A stretch of DNA of 64,000 nt from Borreliella valaisiana VS116 (GCF_000170955.2 NZ_ABCY02000001.1:248001-312000); one strand, 5' to 3'. Counted from the first letter of the stretch, positions 29,344-39,352 are shown. Notes: generated by a model not told the origin, from the sequence alone. Numbers and translations: made by a program.

Positions 29344-30813
29344 TTAATCAATAATACTTGTAAAAGTATTTGAAAGACTGTCTCTTGCTACACTGTCAGA
29401 TGAACTTGTAATTTTTATTTCAATAAAATTAGAAGAATTTGTCGCCAAATCTTTAGCATTAACACTCAAAATACCACTTTCATTTAAAGTAAAAAGTACC
29501 TCTATTTTGGGAACTCCTTTTAAAGCTTTTTGAATATTACCAAAAGAAAACCTACCTATAGAATAATTCAAAGAAGCCTTTTTATATTCACCTTGAAGTA
29601 TATGAATCTCAATTTCATCTTGATAATCATTGGTGGTCGTAAATAGCTTGCTCCTAGAAATTGGCAAAGCAGTATTTCTCTCTATTAAAGTAAAAAACCC
29701 ATTACCCCTTATCTCAAGCCCAAGAGAATAAGGAGTCACATCTTTAAACTTAATAACAGAGTCATTTCTAGAAAGACTAAAAGCATGAATACCTGCACCA
29801 ATAGCTACAACTTCATCTTGATTTAAAGAATCTAAAATCGAAACAGAAGGAAAAGATTCTTTTAAAACTTGTTCAATCAAGGGAATCCTTGTTGAACCAC
29901 CAGAAAGTATGATTTTCGAAATACTATTAATATCAACTCCAGAATCAGCAATACATTCCATAGATAATTGAATAGTTTTGTCAACATATTCACTTATCAT
30001 TGAATTAAATTCACTCCTTTTAAGCTTATAATTTAAATGCTTGCCATCTAGGAAAAGCAAAGTAATGTCAACCTCTTCCATGACAGATAAATTTTTTTTA
30101 CCCTCTTCAATTCGTTCTCTTAACTGTTCAAGAAGCAAAACATCTTCTAAATTAAAATCGGGATATTCGTTTTTAAAACTATCTAAAACATGCTTTTCGA
30201 TAATTTTATTAAAATCATTACCCCCAAGTCGACCTTGTCCCTTAACCGAAAGAACAGTATAAGTATCACTTTGTTTTTCCATAAGAGTTACATCAAAAGT
30301 TCCACCTCCAAGATCATAAATAAGAAAAATTCCATCAATCTGTTTTTCAAAAGCATAAGCAATAGCAGCTGCAGTTGGCTCATTAAGTATAGCCTTACAA
30401 TTCAAACCAGCAAAATTTGCAGCCTCAACAACACCTCTCCTTTGAATCTCGGAAAAATATGCAGGAACTGTTATTACAGCATTTTCAATCTCTTCATCTA
30501 AAAATTTTTCAGCATTCTTTTTGACACTAGAAAGTAAATGTGCTGAAAGATATTCTGCTCTATAAAATTCGCCATCTACTTTATAAAAAGTATTAGAACC
30601 TATATTAGTCTTAAAATCATAGAACGTTTTTTGAGGATTAACTAATATTTGATTTTTAGCGGCACTCCCAACAAGAACATCCTTATCTGAAAAAGAAACA
30701 ATAGAAGGGGTCATTCGTTCACCCCTTTCATTTAATATTATCTTAGAACTAACATCAAAATACGATGCTACAGTATTTGTGGTTCCAAGATCAATACCTA
30801 TCCATTTTTTCAT
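29344..30813 (-). CDS. Short Hsp70 (DnaK-like) chaperone
   Basis: About 489 residues. The ATPase half is intact: GIDLGTTNT (phosphate 1), YDLGGGTFDVTL (phosphate 2, about 175-186), and LSGGSTRIPLI (adenosine, about 305-315). A substrate-binding beta domain follows (about 355-470), but the helical lid of DnaK (about 100-140 residues) is missing. It resembles HscC-type specialised Hsp70 proteins rather than the housekeeping DnaK, and no dnaJ or grpE is nearby. I chose ATG at 30813 because GGGGAGG stands 5 bp upstream; it overlaps the gene before it by 23 bp. It ends the long minus-strand run. Corresponds to BB0264. Confidence 0.9.
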   Translation of the reverse strand: MKKWIGIDLGTTNTVASYFDVSSKIILNERGERMTPSIVSFSDKDVLVGSAAKNQILVNPQKTFYDFKTNIGSNTFYKVDGEFYRAEYLSAHLLSSVKKNAEKFLDEEIENAVITVPAYFSEIQRRGVVEAANFAGLNCKAILNEPTAAAIAYAFEKQIDGIFLIYDLGGGTFDVTLMEKQSDTYTVLSVKGQGRLGGNDFNKIIEKHVLDSFKNEYPDFNLEDVLLLEQLRERIEEGKKNLSVMEEVDITLLFLDGKHLNYKLKRSEFNSMISEYVDKTIQLSMECIADSGVDINSISKIILSGGSTRIPLIEQVLKESFPSVSILDSLNQDEVVAIGAGIHAFSLSRNDSVIKFKDVTPYSLGLEIRGNGFFTLIERNTALPISRSKLFTTTNDYQDEIEIHILQGEYKKASLNYSIGRFSFGNIQKALKGVPKIEVLFTLNESGILSVNAKDLATNSSNFIEIKITSSSDSVARDSLSNTFTSIID

Positions 30814-31312
30814 GAATACCTCCCCTATGTATTGAAACAATTAGCTCAACTTCACCTAGATCTAGCTTAAACTTTTTAGCAATAGCCTCAAAAGACATAC
30901 CTTGTTCATGGAGTAAAATAATCTGATTGCGAACATTATAACTTTCTTTTATTATGTTTTTTTCAATAGTAGGTATAGAATAGTCCAAATTACTTTTATA
31001 AATTCCATCACCCTTAGATCCAAAACTAGAAGAACTATTCCCAGGAATAGAACTGTTGTTAAACCCCAACAATCTCTGATCAAGAATTTCAATTCTCTCG
31101 TCAACCTCTTTAATGATTCTATTTAAACTTTCAATTTTTATTTCAATAATATTTATATTTCTATCCGTAGCTTGATTGATTTCAATAATTGTTTTATCTA
31201 CCTCACTTTTAAACTTTCTAAGTATGCTATTAGATTTTATTTTCAAATTAACATACACATGAAAATATATAAAAACAAATATAATTAAAATAAGATAAAA
31301 AACAACAAACAT
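30791..31312 (-). CDS. Membrane-anchored coiled-coil protein with HTH-like C-terminus
   Basis: A 173-residue protein with an N-terminal membrane helix (about 1-22), a predicted coiled coil (about 25-85), a Gly/Ser-rich spacer (GNSSSSFGS) and a C-terminal stretch of about 35 residues (ILLHEQGMSFEAIAKKFKLDLGEVELIV) that looks like a helix-turn-helix, as in DUF6115-type proteins found next to flagellar genes in other bacteria. Function unknown. It lies between the 102-residue protein and the Hsp70 gene, which it overlaps. Corresponds to BB0265. Confidence 0.82.
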   Translation of the reverse strand: MFVVFYLILIIFVFIYFHVYVNLKIKSNSILRKFKSEVDKTIIEINQATDRNINIIEIKIESLNRIIKEVDERIEILDQRLLGFNNSSIPGNSSSSFGSKGDGIYKSNLDYSIPTIEKNIIKESYNVRNQIILLHEQGMSFEAIAKKFKLDLGEVELIVSIHRGGIHEKMDRY

Positions 31313-31331
31313 ACAAAAGCCCTAAAACATT

Positions 31332-31640
31332 TTATCTCTTAAGGTTAACATTTTTACCAATTTTAGGATCCTCAAATTTACCAGAATATAAACTCAGCAT
31401 TGCCCTATCTTCATTTTTATTTTTTTTTACTGGAAATGAAAGCAAAAAATTATTCTCAACTTTACTAATTGCACACACATTACTAACCTCAAAATCAGTA
31501 TGATAATTTCTTAAAAATCTAAACCTAGTATTTTGATTTTGATTAATTCTTAATCTTTTGCGCTTTTCATATTCACTTAAAAGTTGTCTAGCCTTAAAAG
31601 AACTAACAACAGACATTTTTAAAACTTTATATGCATCCAT
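31332..31640 (-). CDS. Small basic hypothetical protein
   Basis: 102 residues, unrecognised. It has no signal peptide or membrane segment; the part at about 15-45 is rich in Arg, Lys, Asn and Gln, which could suit nucleic-acid contact but is not diagnostic. It begins 25 bp after the FapA-type gene and ends 19 bp before the membrane-anchored coiled-coil gene, so it is probably in the same transcript. Corresponds to BB0266. Confidence 0.75.
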   Translation of the reverse strand: MDAYKVLKMSVVSSFKARQLLSEYEKRKRLRINQNQNTRFRFLRNYHTDFEVSNVCAISKVENNFLLSFPVKKNKNEDRAMLSLYSGKFEDPKIGKNVNLKR

Positions 31641-31665
31641 ATCTAAATCCTTATATTAAAGATCT

Positions 31666-33570
31666 TCACCCAGACTTATAAGGAATATAAGTCATAACTT
31701 TAATATAATTATCATCTTCTACAAAAGTAACATTGCTATAATCTTTTGAAAGCTCATAAAAAGCATTTTTAATATAAAGCTTAACACCCGAATAAGCTAT
31801 ATTTTCAACAGAAACTTTACCCTCTATCTTAGTATTTTCAAGCTCATTTTGTAAATCAATTCGCTTTCTCTCTATCATTTTTATTTCCATTCTAAGAATT
31901 TTACCCTCATTAACAAATTCATTGTAACTATCAATCTTTAAAGATTTTTCTGCCTTATCTGTAATGAGCACAATATTCTTTTTTAAAGCAATAATATCTT
32001 TAGTTAAAACTTCTAGTCGCTTTTCAATCTTTTCAAGATGGTTATTAAACCTAGTTAGTAAATCTTTAATTTCAGGATCATGACCAACATCAATACAGGT
32101 TTCACAACTTCTATCAGAACCTATAGAATATGCTCTAACCTCTTCTTTAGCATAAACATTAGAACCAACTATTTTTGATTTTTTGCCGATGCAAAGAACT
32201 CTCTTTTTAGAAGAAACTGAAGAATTCACAATGCCCCTTAAAACTTCAACTTCTCCACCACAACTTAAAGTAACATTTTCTAAAAACTTAGCTCTAATAT
32301 TGCCCCGTGCATAAATTTTAGAATCACCTTTACCATTTACACCACTATGAAAAATAATAGATCCATCCGTTTTTAAATTGCACCGACCCACCAATCCTTT
32401 TACTTCTATTCCACTTTTAGCCATAATGTTGTATCCATCTAAAATATTGCCCTGAACAAGGACCATTCCATTATTTACTATATCTCCAGTAGCAGGTCCA
32501 ACATCACCTTTGACTAAATAAACATTGTGAACAGATATTACACCATCTGAAACAGACATATATCCATTACATTTTGCACGAATTTTATAACCATCTCTAA
32601 AAGTATTTTCACCTAAAACAAAATTAATATCTTGTCCACTCTCTGATTTTAACATTTTGCCAAAAACGGTATAACCGTCTATACCTTTTTCAAAAGGAAT
32701 AATTCTAGCCAATTCCTCGCCTTCAATAACATTCCTAAATCCTATGCTTGAAACTTCATATTCACCAAGTCTATTATTCTCATCAACAATAAAATCAATA
32801 TAAGAATCCTTGCCCTTTACTGGTTCTAACCCCTTTGCAAGTTCAATAGGCTCACCATAAACAGGATAATCCACAAATTTTGCTACTTTATCCTTAAGTA
32901 TTGCAATATCTATTACTCCATATTTTCTAAGGATATTGAAAATATCTTGCGCAAAAATTTCAGCTCCATTAATTCCAGGCGTAGTAAATTCAATAGTAAC
33001 TGACATTGAATTTTCTGATATTTGAACCATCATTGTAACATTTTCAGAAGGATCAGATTCAAAATCAGCAATTTTTTCATAGTATCCACTAGCATTCTCA
33101 ACTATACCTTTCACAATGTCTTTATCGAAGTTTTCAATATTGCTATGTAATTCTAATTTAGAAAGAACATCTTGATACTTAATAGAAATTCCCTGTCCCT
33201 TCGATGGAATAACCTTTAAAAATACACCCTTAGAAGATTTTCTGATAAAAAATTCACCATCCGTTGAAATTATTTTTTCTTCTCCTGAATCATCTCTTGA
33301 ATCAAGAGACACTTTAGGCTTGCTAGAAGAATTTCTATAGGCAACTATTCTCCATTTTTTCTTTCCATATCCTAATATGCCATTACTACCTTTTAACAAA
33401 ATTTCATAGTCTAATTCTTTATAAGGCACTGAAAGCTCTAAAGAAGCATCATTTAAGGCTTCTTCAAGAGTATCTGCTTCTATTTCTATAAAATCAACAT
33501 TATTTTCTCTTTCCAAGTAACCTCGCATTTTATCACAAAGTTCAGAAAAATTTATAACCCTACCATCCAT
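31666..33570 (-). CDS. Jag-N / FapA (DUF342) domain protein
   Basis: 634 residues. The first 80 residues match the Jag-N pattern (FIEIEADTLEEALNDASLEL, then YEILLKGSNGILGYGKKKWRI), a domain found in the RNA-binding protein Jag/KhpB. The middle and C-terminal parts (about 175-510) match FapA/DUF342, a right-handed beta-helix with many Gly and Val turns (VLVQGNILDGYNIMAKSGIEVKGLVG). A coiled coil follows at about 510-590. Function is not known; related proteins lie next to motility or polysaccharide genes in other bacteria. It sits 2 bp after the Hfq candidate. Corresponds to BB0267. Confidence 0.85.
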   Translation of the reverse strand: MDGRVINFSELCDKMRGYLERENNVDFIEIEADTLEEALNDASLELSVPYKELDYEILLKGSNGILGYGKKKWRIVAYRNSSSKPKVSLDSRDDSGEEKIISTDGEFFIRKSSKGVFLKVIPSKGQGISIKYQDVLSKLELHSNIENFDKDIVKGIVENASGYYEKIADFESDPSENVTMMVQISENSMSVTIEFTTPGINGAEIFAQDIFNILRKYGVIDIAILKDKVAKFVDYPVYGEPIELAKGLEPVKGKDSYIDFIVDENNRLGEYEVSSIGFRNVIEGEELARIIPFEKGIDGYTVFGKMLKSESGQDINFVLGENTFRDGYKIRAKCNGYMSVSDGVISVHNVYLVKGDVGPATGDIVNNGMVLVQGNILDGYNIMAKSGIEVKGLVGRCNLKTDGSIIFHSGVNGKGDSKIYARGNIRAKFLENVTLSCGGEVEVLRGIVNSSVSSKKRVLCIGKKSKIVGSNVYAKEEVRAYSIGSDRSCETCIDVGHDPEIKDLLTRFNNHLEKIEKRLEVLTKDIIALKKNIVLITDKAEKSLKIDSYNEFVNEGKILRMEIKMIERKRIDLQNELENTKIEGKVSVENIAYSGVKLYIKNAFYELSKDYSNVTFVEDDNYIKVMTYIPYKSG

Positions 33571-33572
33571 AT

Positions 33573-34052
33573 TTATTCCTTTTTGCTCATTAAAGTTTTA
33601 ATAGCATCTGCAACAACTTTTGGATCATTATCTTCAATAAATGATATTTTTTTAATCTTGCCAATTCCCTTACCCATGTCTTCAGTATCAAATTTGTACT
33701 TTTTAACCTCTTCTATAAAATCAACATTACTACTGTTATTTTGAGAATTTTCATAAAGAGAATTTTTATTTTGAAAATCAAGATTTTCGTTCAAATCCTT
33801 ATGAACCTTATTATCATCTTGAAGCTTATTTTCCATATTACCAGACAATTCTGCTGAAAAAAGATTCGATAAATATTTCTTGTAGATAAACTCAATTAAA
33901 AGTCCAATAACAAAAAAAAATACAAACTGCAAAAAAGACCTTACTAAGATTGTAAAAAATGGCAAACCAAAAAATAAACCTAAAATTGACGAAATAAAAA
34001 ATGCCGACAAACTAGCTAATAAAATGTACTTTAATTCCCTACTAACAAACAT
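33573..34052 (-). CDS. hfq: Two-helix membrane protein; ORF reported as atypical Hfq (BB0268)
   Basis: 159 residues. What is visible: two N-terminal membrane helices (about 9-30 and 32-53), an Asn/Asp-rich linker, and a C-terminal part of about 50 residues ending in VVADAIKTLMSKKE. I see no Sm1/Sm2 motif of classical Hfq. By gene order it corresponds to BB0268, which was published as the B. burgdorferi Hfq RNA chaperone on the strength of complementation and RNA binding. The symbol rests on that literature, not on sequence similarity. It lies 9 bp after flhG, so a motility-linked role is also possible. Confidence 0.7.
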   Translation of the reverse strand: MFVSRELKYILLASLSAFFISSILGLFFGLPFFTILVRSFLQFVFFFVIGLLIEFIYKKYLSNLFSAELSGNMENKLQDDNKVHKDLNENLDFQNKNSLYENSQNNSSNVDFIEEVKKYKFDTEDMGKGIGKIKKISFIEDNDPKVVADAIKTLMSKKE

Positions 34053-34061
34053 AATGTCCTA

Positions 34062-34949
34062 CTATTCCACACCAAAAAATCTTAATATAAAGCCTATAAC
34101 ACCCCTTCTTTTTCTGCTATCTAGAGAAACCTCTTCAAGAGTAGCAACAATAGAATCAAGACAATAACTAGCTTTGCTATTTGGATTTACCAAAACAAAA
34201 GGTTTTTGCTTAAAAACAGAACTCCTAACATTTTGATCCTCATAAATATATCCCAAATAATCAATATTTAAATTTAAAAATTGCCCTGAAATATCTATAA
34301 CCTTTTTGGCAACCCCCTTAGCCTCACTAACATTAGCTACTCTATTAACAATAAGTCTTAAATTTTTCAAATTCTCCATCTTATAAGACAATACCTTTAT
34401 TATTCCATAAGCATCCGTAATCGAAGTAGGCTCTGGGGTAGTAACAATAACAACATCGTCACTGGAAAGCAAAAACGAAATAACTTGTCTTGAAATCCCA
34501 GCACTAGTGTCTATTACAACTATATCATATTCATATATTTTTAATAATTCTTTTATAAATTTATTAACATCAACATCAGAGAGATCTAAAAGCTCCATTG
34601 TACCAGAAGCACCGGCTAAAAGATCAATATTGTACTCTGTCTTTGTTATTACTTCCCTAATATCACGACTTTGAGCAATCATATGATATATGCTGTACTT
34701 GGGAATAACACCAAGCAAAATATTAACATTAGCCATTCCAATGTCAGCATCTAGTATTAATACCTTTTTGCCAAGCTCAGAATATTTAAGAGCAAGTCCA
34801 ATTGCAATATTGCTTTTGCCAACACCGCCTTTACCACTACTAACAGCAATAAATCTTGTTTTACTGTTTTGAACTTTCTCATCAACTGAAAAATTAAATT
34901 TACCATTTAATCTCATCATATCTCTTAAACTTTGAGCTTGATCTTCCAT
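34062..34949 (-). CDS. flhG: Flagellar number regulator FlhG (MinD-like ATPase)
   Basis: A 295-residue ParA/MinD-family ATPase, also called YlxH or FleN. The deviant Walker [11 protein letters not shown] is at about residues 37-46 and is preceded by a short N-terminal stretch, [10 protein letters not shown], similar to the motif with which FlhG activates FlhF. The switch motifs [12 protein letters not shown] (about 69-80) and IDTSAG are present. With FlhF it controls where and how many flagella form, here at the two subpolar sites of the spirochaete. It starts 11 bp after flhF. Corresponds to BB0269. Confidence 0.93.
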   Translation of the reverse strand: MEDQAQSLRDMMRLNGKFNFSVDEKVQNSKTRFIAVSSGKGGVGKSNIAIGLALKYSELGKKVLILDADIGMANVNILLGVIPKYSIYHMIAQSRDIREVITKTEYNIDLLAGASGTMELLDLSDVDVNKFIKELLKIYEYDIVVIDTSAGISRQVISFLLSSDDVVIVTTPEPTSITDAYGIIKVLSYKMENLKNLRLIVNRVANVSEAKGVAKKVIDISGQFLNLNIDYLGYIYEDQNVRSSVFKQKPFVLVNPNSKASYCLDSIVATLEEVSLDSRKRRGVIGFILRFFGVE

Positions 34950-34960
34950 TATAACTTTCC

Positions 34961-36127
34961 TTAATAATAAGATTTACTTTTTATTTTCTTAATAAACTCT
35001 GCATCATCGCTTATTCTGTAGCCATTTATTCTTCTAATAAAAGTAAGTGGTTCTGCAACACTGATATTATGAGGAACAATTTGCCCATCCGTAACATAAG
35101 AAACTACTTTCTTCATTTCATAAATCAAACTTATCAAATTTCCAACACAAGTGGTTTCATCCACTTTGGTAAAAATTACAGTTTTATAATTAAAAGGAGA
35201 GAATTGGTGAAATATTTCTTTAACATCTGATGTTTTTGTAGTAGAACTCACAGCCAAATGAAATTCAGCATCTCTTCCACAAGCATTAAGAAGCTCCTTC
35301 ATCTCAGCAAGCTTCATAAAATCTTTAGGACTTTTGCCAATTGTATCAACAAGTATAAGATCAAAATCCTTTGAATCAGTAATTTCATCTTTTAAATCTT
35401 TAAAAGACTCAATTGCTCTAACCGGAATACCCATAATATCACCATAAGTTTGAATTTGTTTTTTAGCTCCAATACGATAATTATCAATAGTAATAATTTT
35501 AATATTCAAACTCTTAGATTCTCCATTAATACCATAAATTGCTGCAAGTTTCGCAATTGTGGTGGTCTTTCCAACACCTGTTGGACCAACTAAAATAAAA
35601 ACCCTTTTCTTAAGATCATCAATAATAGATCCTGAACATTTAATTGTTTTTGCAATATACAAAACAACATCCTCTCTAACTCTCTCATAATCATCAAGAT
35701 CTGACAAACTGAATTCTCTCTTAATAAACTCATTAATGTCTTTAATATAATTTTCAGAAAAATCATTTTCTCTTAAAATATCTTCAATTTTTGTAATTGT
35801 TGGGTGGTTAATATTTTCCTTTTTTTGAGCAAGTTCTGTTTTAAGAGACTTAACTTCTTTGAGCACATCTTCAATTGAAGAATTTTCTTCTCTTTTAATG
35901 CTTTGAAGGATTTTTCGCTTTTCATCCTCAACATTAATCTGCTGATTACCAATGTCGTATCTAACATAACCTGAGACCTCAACCCAATCTTTACTAAACA
36001 AACCTAAAATCCCTCCATGAGGAATAGTTTTATAGGTCATAACCCTAGCATTCTTACCATATTTTTTCTTAATTATTTCTATAACTTCATTATAAGTTGG
36101 ACCTTTTTCTGTAAAATATTGAACCAT
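34961..36127 (-). CDS. flhF: Flagellar placement GTPase FlhF
   Basis: A 388-residue SRP-type GTPase that marks the site of flagellar assembly. A basic/charged N-terminal domain (about 1-115) precedes the NG domain, with P-loop [16 protein letters not shown] at about 180-195, [15 protein letters not shown] and TKVDET. I chose ATG at 36127 (the 388-residue form); a TTG at 36142 is also in frame and would overlap the flhA stop. The gap to flhA is then 4 bp. Its partner flhG follows directly. Corresponds to BB0270. Confidence 0.93.
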   Translation of the reverse strand: MVQYFTEKGPTYNEVIEIIKKKYGKNARVMTYKTIPHGGILGLFSKDWVEVSGYVRYDIGNQQINVEDEKRKILQSIKREENSSIEDVLKEVKSLKTELAQKKENINHPTITKIEDILRENDFSENYIKDINEFIKREFSLSDLDDYERVREDVVLYIAKTIKCSGSIIDDLKKRVFILVGPTGVGKTTTIAKLAAIYGINGESKSLNIKIITIDNYRIGAKKQIQTYGDIMGIPVRAIESFKDLKDEITDSKDFDLILVDTIGKSPKDFMKLAEMKELLNACGRDAEFHLAVSSTTKTSDVKEIFHQFSPFNYKTVIFTKVDETTCVGNLISLIYEMKKVVSYVTDGQIVPHNISVAEPLTFIRRINGYRISDDAEFIKKIKSKSYY

Positions 36128-36131
36128 AATA

Positions 36132-38225
36132 TTATTCTTCAACCTCTACTGTTTTAAGAACATTAACTTTAATATTTTGGGGAACCTCTAAAACAGACAT
36201 AACAACAAGTTCTGGGATCTCTCTACTTGTTATCACTTTTATTATAGGTCTTGACGATTCGCTTGAGAGAATAACTGGATAAAACCCTTCTGCTTGAACC
36301 TCGTTTACAATTTTGAAAAGTTCATAAATAAATTTAGTTTTCAAATTAGGATCAATTGAACTTATAAGATCGTGATTAGATTCTATACGAGAATCAATTA
36401 TTATTTGCTCAAAACTGGGGTTTAAGGTTATTACATTAAGCTCAGAATTTAAGTCTAAATATCCACTAGCTATCTGTCTTCCAACTGCTTGTCTACATTT
36501 TTCAATCAAGAAAAATGTATCCTTAGTAATACTTGTGAAATCTGCAATTGTTTCAAAAATTGTAACCAAATTGCGAATTGAAACCTGCTCTTTTAAAAGG
36601 CCCTGCAAAACCCTTTGAATCTCTCCAACTGAAAAATTCTTAAGAACCTCTTCAACAATAGCCCCATAATCTTTCTTAAAAACATCAAGGGTATTTTGAA
36701 CATCTTGACGAGTCAAAATTTCGTAAGAATGTCTTTTAATAAGTTCTGTCATATGAGTAGCAATAATAGAAGGGGGATCAACAACAGTATATCCCAATTT
36801 TTCAGCAGTTTCTCGACCATCATCATTTACCCAAAGAGAAGGAAGTCCAAATGAAGGATCTTTAACTAGATCTCCATCTATTCCAGAATCAAGACCAATA
36901 TTTATCACTAAAAATTTACCAAGCTTAATCTCACCTCGCCCAACTTCAACTCCTCTTAGTTTAAAAGAATAAGCATTGGGCTCAAGCCGCATATTGTCAA
37001 CTATTCTAATCTTAGGCACAACTATTCCAAATTCAAATGCAATCTCGCGCCTTATCTTAACAATACGATCAAGTAGTTCAGAGGTTTTTGTATCATCAAC
37101 TATTGGAACAAGATTATATCCAATCTCAAGAGCTAATGGATCAAGGGGAACAACAGGCGCAACATCTTTATCTAAATAAATTGCCGCTTGCTCTTCTTCC
37201 AGTTTCATTTTTTCATTAATTTCTTCTCTACTTTTTATGCCTGAAAGAGAATAAGCTAAAAATGCAATTAGCAAACTTAAAAAAATAAGAATTAAAGTTG
37301 GAAATCCAGGAAGAAAAGCTAAAAAAAACAAAAATCCAGAAACAATCCAATAAATTCCTAAATGATTTGTGAATTGCTCAAAAATCTCGCCACCAAAACT
37401 ATTTTTTGAAATTGACCTAGTAACAATTAAACCTGTAGCTGTTGAAATTAAAAGGGCCGGTAATTGAGACACAAGCCCATCACCAACCGTCAATGAAACA
37501 TAATTATTAAGAGCTTCATTAAAGTTAAGACCTTGTAAAGTTATTCCTACCAACAAACCGCCAAGAATATTTATAAGGGTTATCAAAAATCCAACCTTAA
37601 CGTTTCCCGACACAAACTTAGAAGCTCCATCCATTGCGCCATAAAAATTGACTTCGGATTGTAAATCATTTTTTTGCCTTGTAGCCTCTTCTTCTGTCAA
37701 ATTTCCAGAACTATAAGCAGAATCAATTGCCATTTGCTTACCAGGAAGCGCATCAAGAGCAAATCGAGCTGCAACTTCAGCTACCCTTGTTGCTCCTTTG
37801 GTAATTACAATGAATTGAACAGCAATGATTATTATAAATATTATAAATCCAACAACAAGTCCTTGAATTCCAGAACTACCTACAACAAATGTGCCAAATG
37901 TTCTTATCATTTGCCCATCAAAATTTATACCCTTAGTTAAAATTAATCTAGTAGAAGAAATATTAAGGACAAGTCCAAAAATAGTCATCACAAGTAACAA
38001 AGTGGGAAAAACAGAGAAATCTAGAGATCTCTTGGAATAAAGAACAATTAAAATAATTAAAAGACTTATTACTAGATTAACCGTAATCAAAACATCCAAA
38101 ATAACCGCAGGAAGGGGTAAAATAAACCCGGCAACAATAAATATCAAACCAACTGAAATTATTAAATCAGACTTATTATTAAGCCCTAAATATCCTAATA
38201 TAGAATTTTTTCTAGCATCCAACAA
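36132..38225 (-). CDS. flhA: Flagellar export gate protein FlhA
   Basis: A 697-residue core component of the flagellar type III export apparatus. About eight membrane helices occupy residues 18-320, with the conserved cytoplasmic FHIPEP-type loop between helices 4 and 5 (RFALDALPGKQMAIDSAYSSG, about 152-172). The large cytoplasmic domain (about 350-697) docks chaperone-substrate complexes. The start is TTG at 38225, 5 bp after AGAGG; another TTG follows immediately as codon 2. It begins 8 bp after flhB. Corresponds to BB0271. Confidence 0.96.
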   Translation of the reverse strand: MLDARKNSILGYLGLNNKSDLIISVGLIFIVAGFILPLPAVILDVLITVNLVISLLIILIVLYSKRSLDFSVFPTLLLVMTIFGLVLNISSTRLILTKGINFDGQMIRTFGTFVVGSSGIQGLVVGFIIFIIIIAVQFIVITKGATRVAEVAARFALDALPGKQMAIDSAYSSGNLTEEEATRQKNDLQSEVNFYGAMDGASKFVSGNVKVGFLITLINILGGLLVGITLQGLNFNEALNNYVSLTVGDGLVSQLPALLISTATGLIVTRSISKNSFGGEIFEQFTNHLGIYWIVSGFLFFLAFLPGFPTLILIFLSLLIAFLAYSLSGIKSREEINEKMKLEEEQAAIYLDKDVAPVVPLDPLALEIGYNLVPIVDDTKTSELLDRIVKIRREIAFEFGIVVPKIRIVDNMRLEPNAYSFKLRGVEVGRGEIKLGKFLVINIGLDSGIDGDLVKDPSFGLPSLWVNDDGRETAEKLGYTVVDPPSIIATHMTELIKRHSYEILTRQDVQNTLDVFKKDYGAIVEEVLKNFSVGEIQRVLQGLLKEQVSIRNLVTIFETIADFTSITKDTFFLIEKCRQAVGRQIASGYLDLNSELNVITLNPSFEQIIIDSRIESNHDLISSIDPNLKTKFIYELFKIVNEVQAEGFYPVILSSESSRPIIKVITSREIPELVVMSVLEVPQNIKVNVLKTVEVEE

Positions 38226-38233
38226 TAGAACCT

Positions 38234-39352
38234 CTAATTAAACTTTTTAGTAATAGAATATACTCTCACAAGAATTTTTGAAACAACCTCCCAATATTCT
38301 CTTGGAATCTCTTCATTAACCTTAACATTAGCATAAAGCGCTCTTGCAAGCAGTTTATTTTCCATTAAAGGGACATTATTTTCTCTTGCAATTTTTTTAA
38401 TTGTGAGAGCCATTTCATCCTGACCTTTTGCAAGTACCCTTGGAGCTAGCATTGTTTCGCTATCCCATTTAATAGCAACCGCAAAATGTTCTGGATTTGT
38501 AATTACTACATCTGCTTGAGGAACAGCTACTCTTAAATTAGTACTTAAAACAACCCTCATTCTCTCTTTTATTCTAGATCGAAGTAAAGGATCACCTTCC
38601 ATTTCCTTTCTCTCCTGCTTTACCTCTTCTTTTGTCATTTTCAAACTCTCAATGTATTGAGATCTTTGAAACAAATAATCAAACACTCCGACAATTGCCA
38701 AAAATATTACTGAGAAAAAACATATCTTATAGGCAAGCACTAACACAATAGAAATCCCAGTCTGAAGCGTATACTCCGAAAGCTTAGAAATTTTGCCTAT
38801 ATTGTTTTCTATAATAAAATAGAATATTAAGCATATTATAACAACTTTTAACAAACTTTTAAACAAATTGAAAAAAGCCCCAGCTGAAAAAAAAGAATTT
38901 TTTGCCCACCTGGAAAAATTAAAACTAATTTTATCCCACTTTGGCTCTAAAGATTTAAAAGTAATAAAAAAGCCTACTTGAACAATATTCACAAAAAAAT
39001 TAACAGCTAAGGATGCAAAAAAAAACAAAACGACATAACCCATGATGGATCTAATATATGCAAAACCCATAGCATAAATACTCATCTTCATAACTTCAGG
39101 AAGCTTGCTAGCCTGCTCTTTGAAAACAGCTACTAAATCTAAAGCAAAATAAGAAAGCATGAAAAAAAATAATGCAGATAACAATAAAAGACCAACAGCG
39201 GTATTAATTTCAGCAGACTTTAATACCCGTCCTTCTTCTCTTGCTTTTTGCTTTTTCTGGTCAGTGGGTAATTCGGTTCTTCCTTCATCATCTGCAGAAA
39301 AAAAATCAAGGGGAATATACCAACTTTTAATCAAAAATTCATCTTTTTTCAT
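38234..39352 (-). CDS. flhB: Flagellar export switch protein FlhB
   Basis: 372 residues with four membrane helices (about 50-235) and the cytoplasmic autocleavage domain. FlhB switches export from hook to filament substrates after self-cleavage between Asn and Pro of an NPTH motif. Here the motif reads NPEH (N286-P287-E288-H289, in VITNPEHFAVAIKW), with Glu replacing Thr; N, P and H are kept. The N-terminus has the usual EGRTELPTDQKKQKAREEG signature. The start ATG overlaps the fliR stop by 1 bp (TAATG). Corresponds to BB0272. Confidence 0.96.
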   Translation of the reverse strand: MKKDEFLIKSWYIPLDFFSADDEGRTELPTDQKKQKAREEGRVLKSAEINTAVGLLLLSALFFFMLSYFALDLVAVFKEQASKLPEVMKMSIYAMGFAYIRSIMGYVVLFFFASLAVNFFVNIVQVGFFITFKSLEPKWDKISFNFSRWAKNSFFSAGAFFNLFKSLLKVVIICLIFYFIIENNIGKISKLSEYTLQTGISIVLVLAYKICFFSVIFLAIVGVFDYLFQRSQYIESLKMTKEEVKQERKEMEGDPLLRSRIKERMRVVLSTNLRVAVPQADVVITNPEHFAVAIKWDSETMLAPRVLAKGQDEMALTIKKIARENNVPLMENKLLARALYANVKVNEEIPREYWEVVSKILVRVYSITKKFN

